Of a stretch of DNA of 64,000 bases, positions 57,821 to 64,000 are shown piece by piece. Each line of letters begins with the position of its first letter. Position 1 is the stretch's first letter. This DNA comes from Cubamyces lactineus (Eukaryota; Basidiomycota; Agaricomycetes; Polyporales; Polyporaceae), in contig JACDTU010000009.1 of NCBI GenBank assembly GCA_022376465.1, positions 620,001 to 684,000 of the forward strand. The letters run 5' to 3'. Under the pieces are notes generated by a model that worked only from the letters and a program-made list of their open reading frames with translations, did not search any database and was not told the origin of the DNA. The position numbers were made by a program, and so were the translations under genes.

Positions 57821-60800
57821 TCACGACGCGCCGAGTCCTATGATGACGGGGTAGGTCTTCCGCGTTTCGGCGTGGCATTTGTGGCAGAGCCACGACTTGG
57901 CCTCGCCCTGTGCCGTGTTCGTCACCTCGTGAAAGAAGGGCGAGTACTCTGTCTGACAGCGATAGCAGTGTGGATCCGCGCTGGACTGCATACTGTCACC
58001 ATCGACTGAGGCGGTGGACGAGCCATCACCGAGGCTTGCGTGCAGTATCTTGTCGAGCCGCCGTGCCTTGCGCAGCAGGCCGTGTGTCTGAGCGACCGGA
58101 GCTTGTTTGTAGTTCCTGCAGTACACCTGCAGAGACGACTGGAGGGGCATGCGTAGATGTAGGTGTGAGCATGAGTGCAACGCGTGGTCAGCGCGAGGCC
58201 AAAAGCTTAGACTAAATATAGCGACTACACACCTCGCCGAGATCGTTTGTGTCGCAGATGTCGAACAACTGCCGCTTGTGACCGATGTGTCCCTTGCAGA
58301 TGACAGAAGGTACCATCTGCCCGGTGTGTCCCTTCCAATCCACCGTGGTCGCTGTCTCTCGTCGGCTGTGCTTGACCTGTAGAGGATGCGGTGAGCACAC
58401 CCATACATATCTGGCACCCACAAGGGTAGGACATGTGTCTCACCGGCTGGACCTCGAAGCCGAATTTGTGGCCATGCTTCCATGCACAGGACACATGGTA
58501 TTCGGCTGGGCACTCGCTGCACTGGATGACAGCGCCGTCTTCACGGTCACATAGGGTGCAGTTCTGCAAAGAGCGGCGCCGGCGGCGATGTCAACAATCG
58601 TCAGGGCAATCTGCGGCGCAGTCCCTCTGGGAACCGACTTACGTTCTGCCACCGATACTGTGGGATCGCACTGACACCCTCGACGAGCCGGAGGCGTGTC
58701 GCGTCGGAGTACGTGATCTCGGGAATGAATACGGAGCATAGAACATGGACCCAGGCTTGGCCTTCTGTAGGCTTGCACGCGCGCAGGTATGAGTCGGGAG
58801 GTGGGTATATGAGCTTCTTCTTGGGATCTCGGCGCAGTCGTGGACAAAGTAGACAGTCAGGTATCTAGAGCACGATCGTCAGCAAATCATTGTCAGAGAC
58901 GAGTTGTATTGACTGACCAAGGAGGCTTCCAGCGTCTTCTCGTTCTGGCAAAGATCGCAAACCCAGGAGTCCGTGGTCGCGGGGTCGGGGATGACACCAC
59001 ATGCAGCGGAGTGAACGCGGAACTGGCATTGCTTACAGCGAAGCACCTTGCCAACGGGTCCGTTGCGTTGACACGCGACACAGCGGAGCTGAGGGGCAAC
59101 AGGCGGTGGGGTAGACTGTGACGAGGAAGTCTGTTCATCGCGTCAGAAATCAAACTCGATACTCATGGAACATTCGCTGTACCTTAGCTCGTTTGGATTG
59201 AGGCCCATTGAGTGGGGTACCCTCACGCTTGTCACCGGGCTTCGCTTTAGATATGACCTCTTCCCGGACGGGGCGCACGTTGAGGTCAGCGTACTTGCGC
59301 CAGCTCAGGCCACAGTTGTCGCAGAGAACACTGGTAGCCAGGCCCTTGGGCGCCTTCCACCAGGCCTCGGACTCGCGCGTTCTGCAGGCACCGCAGCTTA
59401 CGTTGCGCGGAGGTTCCATGACGATAGAACCTTCTTCCTCGTCCGGTGTCGCTTCCCGCGTTGTTGAGCTAGCCTTCTCGTCGAGCCCATTTTCTCGGGC
59501 CGCTCTGATCCGCTTGTTCTCCTCTCCGAGCTTCGAGCTGTTGACAAGTTGTGAGAAAGGGACACAAGGACGTGGGAGCTCAATTGAGACACGTACTTCT
59601 TCCAGTGACCGTAAAAGCGGACGACCTCGGGCATGGGCCGAGTGCCGACCTCCTCCCGGACCGCACGGAGCTCTGCGCCGTGCATCTGTATAGCATCCTC
59701 GAAGGCAGCGACCTCTTCGGCGCTCCAGTCCTTGTCGGTATAGCGCGTTTCCGCCTTCTTCCACTGCAAACAGATATCAATGCACATGCAGAAGCAAATT
59801 TGCAGCTACCCACCTTCTGTAGCCGCATGGGCGACCGCATGCTGACCGTGGAGAAATCTCGCTTGTTGAGCCATGCATCCGTGAGTCGGAAGGTGACCTC
59901 GGTGAGCCAGTCGACGCTGCATTTCAACTTGTCGTTTCGCGTTAGGAGCTGCTTCTGCTTCTCCACTGAGCGGCGTACACAACCTAGAGTTAGCAACAGC
60001 TCATTCCGCGAATCCAGGAACAAGGGGGTACTCACGTGCCTCGGCTGAAGCACAAACAAGAGTCAACAATGGTTGCCAATTTGGGAGCTAATCTCACGCA
60101 CCTTCCGCTGGCGACATCGCGTTGACAAGACTGAGTACCTCGATGGTCGCATCTCCACCTCTTTCCTCGACATCTGCATCGCAGAGTGAGCGCGCCTCCT
60201 CGTGTTTTCTCGTGCGCATGGACCTACCTGTGGGCCTGTCTGCAGTGCCTGGGGATGGCGGGACGTTGGCCTGGTACTTGGGTCCGACGCGAGTGGCCGC
60301 GCGTGGGAAGATCAGGTCGTCTGGGTCTGTGTCCAAAGTTAGCAAGTGCAGTGCCAGAGCTGTCCCTCTCCGCAACCACACGCACCGAGCGTATCTTCCG
60401 CAAACGTGTACAACCTGCATTCCCTCGTGTTTCAGCGCCCCCCTCATCTCCGCCGGCAGCAGCGTGCGCAGCGACTCACCCAAAGTACCGGAAGGGCCAC
60501 ATCTTGAAGTGCTTGATCTCCACGTTCTCCTCTTTCTCAGCGAGTACCCGGTCTTTCCTCGGCCGCCCGCGCCCTCGCGCGGGAGGCGCGTTCGTCTTTG
60601 GCTTCGGCGCTACCGGCGTCAGATGCCGCACTTCGTGCCCTTCCACTTCTTCCTCGTGTGCGCGCGAACACGGCGCACACGTCCACCCATACCCTCTGCT
60701 CGGCTTCGAGAGCATCGGCGGATTGACGCACTCCATGTGGAAGAACTTCTTGCACCGGTCGCATTGCAACGACTCCGCGCTGGAGATGGAGATGGGATCA

Positions 60801-61543
60801 GTCGAGGGCAACAAGATGACAGGTGCCTCCTACGTACGGTGGGCACCACTTCTCACACGTATCACAGAGCCGTAGATCGTCGGTGTAGTCCGGAACGACC
60901 TCTCTCTCGGCAACTATGTATTCGTACCGTGAAATGAGCACTTCCCTGATATGTTCGGGCACTGTGTGATGAGATGAGCGTCATGCCAGATGAGAACATA
61001 TGAATGCCACGCAAAAAGAACGAAAGCCTACCATTCCGCACGGTCGTTGCGGGTATGACCTCGAACTCTTTCCTGAGCCACGGGTCGAACAAGCGAGTAA
61101 AGTAGAACCTGTCCGGCCGTTTCTTCCAACCGGCCAGGTCAGATATCCTGTCTCTATGGAGGACGTAACACTTTGAGCGAAGCTGACTAAGCTCGCAAAC
61201 CTCTGAATAGATGGCTGCGAGGAGGAGACGGCAGTCCGCCACTGTGCGGTCCGAGACGTCGCTGGGGCGGTAATACCAGGCCAAACGAGCCCGAGTAATC
61301 GGTTCGTTGCGATTCCCGTTCTTGTCGAACGTAGGGGTGCCCTGGGCGGGCAAGAATTCCATTATACGGGCGATAGAGTAAGGGGTGCCATCACGCACAC
61401 CCCAACTTGGGGAGCAGTAAACGTGGTCTCGGTAAAAATCAGCTCGAGGTGGAAATGGACAAGTCGGTGTGGCTAAAATTACCGTTGACTTTCACCTCCT
61501 CGCCATTCTTAAGGGTGATCTTGAAAGGCTCAGCGATGGACAT
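57821..61543 (-). CDS. snt2: Snt2-like chromatin reader (BAH, PHD, ELM2, SANT, GATA)
   Basis: Minus strand, ATG at 61543 (MSIAEPFKITLKNGEEVKVN); stop at 57821. Domains in order: a BAH domain (ITRARLAWYYRPSDVS, CYVLHRDRISDL, FYFTRLFDPWLRKEFEVIPA); PHD 1 (CDTCEKWCPP joined across an intron to CDRCKKFFHMECVNPPM and WTCAPC); an ELM2-like stretch (RVGPKYQANVPP); a SANT domain (WSAEEVAAFEDAIQMHG, RFYGHWKK); a GATA-type finger (CGACRTRESEAWWKAPKG, CDNCGLSWRKY); PHD 2 (CVACQRNGPVGKVLRCKQCQ); and an extended PHD (CTLCDREDGAVIQCSECPAE, YHVSCAWKHG) with a last Cys pair (CYRCQTEY, CHKCHAETRK). This matches yeast/fission-yeast Snt2, which works with histone deacetylase or Lid2-type complexes. About ten introns; looks intact. 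Confidence 0.9.
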
Positions 61544-62706
61544 GGTGTGGGTCTAGCGCCCGTTCTGGGGCAGGGAACGGGGGGAAGGGGCAGATGGGGG
61601 AATGACGGCGAGTGAAAAAGGTGGGAAGGGTTCCCCGAGAGTCCTGGAGTGGACTGGAGGAGTCCAGGAATATTCGGAGGTGGATTGAGGGATGGTGGAG
61701 GTGAGGGACAAGAGGTGAGATGGGCCACCAACGGGGACGAGATCTGCTCGCTGAATGGTAAGATTCAACTCCGACACTCCCTGCGCGGAACCACCTGGCC
61801 ACTGCCCCCAGGCGCCCCTCCTTCCCCGCCCTCCTTTTCCTCCTTGTCCTCTCCTCGTCCAACCGCCCTCTTACACCCGTCCAACAATTCCATGTCCTCT
61901 TCACGTCCACAGAGTCCACATTCTCGCATGTTTCTCGCTCTTTCTGCACGAATTTTTACTCCGAGGCAGACCTCCCTGGCCATGCTGTCCGTCAACCTCC
62001 AGCGGTGGATTGACGCCCGTCGAGACGGAACCTGTTGTTTAGGCCTGCAACGAGCCGCTGGTAGTCGAACCGGCGACGGCCAATTACCGTGTATATCTTG
62101 TTTTACACTCGCCGTAACGATGCACAAAAATACGACCAATACCCACACACGTCTCCCTCCCAGGGTGCGAGACTATGTCTACCTATTCCACGGCCTTGCG
62201 CAGTGGCACCTCACGAAAGACGGTTTGGTTGGAATCCGCTGCGGAGACGCCGAACAATCGTTCGGTCAAGTAGCGGAAGCCGCCGAGGCGCATCGCGGTG
62301 CCGGGCCTTGCCGAGATGCCGCAAGCGGTAAGTTGGATCACTTCTCGCGCTCACCTCGATGCTACGTAGCGCCTCGAGTGCATTGACCTTGTCTCCCCTA
62401 GGCAGACGATGAATGTGTACCACATACACGTCTGCTTTCAAACGCGCTCACCTTACTGGAGGGTCCCACATCAGAGATGCCGAGTGATCCGATGCTACCA
62501 TAAACAGCGACTGCCCGATTGAGAGGTACCCTATATGGCAACCTCTAAATAGGGTTTAGCGTAGTCTTTATTTCTCCGCGCACTTTACCCCCCCCTTGGC
62601 ACTTCGGTAGATGCCGCTTCACGTGCTGATCTCAATGCGTCAACATGGCATAACAACGCGTCTCGATGGCGCTCGTATTGTGTGAGTCTTGCAGAGGCCG
62701 ATCGTC
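61544..62706. promoter_or_regulatory. Divergent intergenic region between snt2 and the helicase
   Basis: The two genes are transcribed away from each other. Pyrimidine-rich tracts near 61800-61890 and a C-rich run near 62585 are visible. Long chance ORFs exist (for example plus-strand 61649-62386), but they are low in recognisable content. No specific site was identified. Confidence 0.45.
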
Positions 62707-64000
62707 ATGGCCTCATCTGTCAATGCCACCCCGCGAGCACGCCCACCGTTCGTGTTCAGCACAGCGGAAGGAAGAATTCTAGTGCGACGTGTTCTACAAA
62801 AGAAACTCCCGTATACTCCGCATGACTATCAACTCGAGGGCGTCTGCAAACTCCTCGACGGCATGGACCTTGTCGCCGTCTTACCCACAGGAGCAGGCAA
62901 AACAGGCTTTTATATGATGTATATGCTCCTCTTGCTCGAGCTTTCGCAAAACCCAACTCTCTGTGATCCCCCATACGTTCCATTGACCAGAGACCCGTGT
63001 CTTATCATGGTATATCCTACCAATGGGTTAGAAGAGGAACAGGTGAGTAATAGTGCGGCCTTTGTGACGAGCCGTCCAACTGACAACCCCTACGTAGGCG
63101 AAAACCTTCGAGAGCGCTGGGATCAAGTCCCTCGTTATCAATCGCGAGACGCTCGCGACCGCGCGGGGCAAGAAGACCAGTCTATGGGTCATTGCGCGCA
63201 CAGACATATCAATACTGCTGCTCTCGCCTGAGCAGCTTGCTTCTCCCAGGTTTGAGTCTCTCCTGCGACACCCTGCCTTCTACTCTAGGATATGCGGCCT
63301 GGGCCTCGACGAGCTACATCTACTAGACTCTTGGGGCCTTGGCTTTCGTCAGTCATACCGGCAAATGGGATATGTGCATGCGCGTCTGCCTGCCTGGGCG
63401 CGTTTTCTTGGTGGCACTGCGACCATGCTCGTTGGGGACCCCCAGGACAGAGTCTTCAACATGCTTGGTCTACGGCAGGGTAGCTTCTACCTTTTGCGGC
63501 ACTCGAACATCCGGTGGAACGTGAGGACGATATTCCGCACGTTGACACGTGGGTTAGGTGGTTGGACATTTCCCGACCTCGCATGGATCATACAGAGTAA
63601 TCGCAAGACAATCATCCACTGTCGCACAATTACTCTGAGCTTCCGTGTTACGGTCTATCTACGACAACTCCTCGGCGCTTCCACCGGTATTGCTCAGTCC
63701 CAAAAGCGCGTCCGGATGTATAATGCACTCAACTGGCCTTCATACAATGCAGAGACACGGCGGCTCATTCAGCACGATCCCGACGCCCAGATTGTTGTTG
63801 CGACGGCAGCCCTGATGGTCGGGATTGACCTCCCCAACATTGCAGATGTCATCATCCTCGGCGCACTCCAGACTGCGGATGAGCACATCCAATGGGAAGG
63901 TCGGGCGGGACGAGATCCGCGCCATATTCAAGACGCCCGATGCATCACGTATACATCAAAGAAGACTCAGCTGGCCGCACGCGCACTCTGCGAGGGCGCT
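62707..64000 (+). CDS. RecQ-like DNA helicase (3' partial)
   Basis: ATG at 62707 (MASSVNATPRARPPFVFST). Exon 1 ends at 63042, with a 55-bp intron to 63097; exon 2 runs off the window. The superfamily 2 helicase core is clear: YTPHDYQLEGVCKLLDGMDL, Walker A VAVLPTGAGKTGF, ILLLSPEQLAS (motif Ib), LDELHLL (motif II, DELH), FLGGTATM (motif III), IVVATAALMVGIDLPNI (motif V) and WEGRAGRD (motif VI). The DELH box and the motif V-VI words place it near the RecQ-like group that is multicopy in Agaricomycetes. It is ATP-dependent and unwinds DNA. The C-terminal half lies outside the window, so intactness cannot be judged. Confidence 0.85.

Noticed and set aside
61649..62386. 245-codon plus-strand ORF between snt2 and the helicase
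   Set aside because: Low-complexity Pro/Ser composition opposite the snt2 start region, no recognisable domain, and competing open frames on both strands.

Overview
The window reads as nuclear DNA of a filamentous basidiomycete, most likely an Agaricomycete. Genes are cut by many short (about 50-60 bp) GT-AG introns. The families seen (Tnp2/CACTA-like transposase, SWIM-type MULE transposase, copia Gag, RecQ-like helicase, Snt2, phenol 2-monooxygenase) are typical of such genomes. The species cannot be named from sequence alone.

Outer regions are ordinary chromosome. On the left are the 3' part of a phenol 2-monooxygenase-type flavoprotein gene (1-2032) and the 5' part of an NAD(P)-dependent epimerase / dihydroflavonol-reductase-like gene (from about 2479). 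On the right are the rest of that same epimerase gene (56303-57408), an snt2 homologue on the minus strand (57821-61543) and the start of a RecQ-like helicase (62707 to the window end).

The main result is that the epimerase gene is split by one giant insertion of about 53.5 kb (about 2777-56298). It has a 31-bp perfect terminal inverted repeat whose outer GTAC contains the target duplication. From outside to inside, the ends carry: TIR; GGGTTA-like subterminal motifs; a second inverted repeat of about 70 bp; an AT-rich zone with an imperfect palindrome at each end; and a large tandem array at each end (4082-9855 and about 50700-55150). The two arrays share a related monomer in direct orientation.

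Inside are a copia gag fragment (9855-10555), a complete nested MULE with about 218-bp TIRs and a 9-bp target duplication (11349-15352), and then cargo. Cargo from 15.4 to 27.7 kb is read leftward: a helical membrane protein, a TRA1/TRRAP pseudogene with a reverse-transcriptase-tail fragment in it, a small unknown gene, a membrane-anchored WD40 protein, a coiled-coil membrane protein and an unknown. From 28.6 to 50.2 kb it is read rightward: two RING/coiled-coil genes, a coiled-coil relic, a membrane protein, a PSWV-module gene, a second WD40-TM gene, two helical/unknown genes, the CACTA-like Tnp2 transposase, an unknown, a second PSWV-module gene with a TM, and a very long Ser/Pro-rich gene with a conserved C-terminus.

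Several cargo families occur twice, once in each part of the element. The natural reading is a giant cargo-carrying DNA transposon driven by the Tnp2-type transposase. The long gene next to the right array is a candidate for the element's DNA-binding partner protein. Exon borders are by eye; single-gene spans inside the element are approximate.
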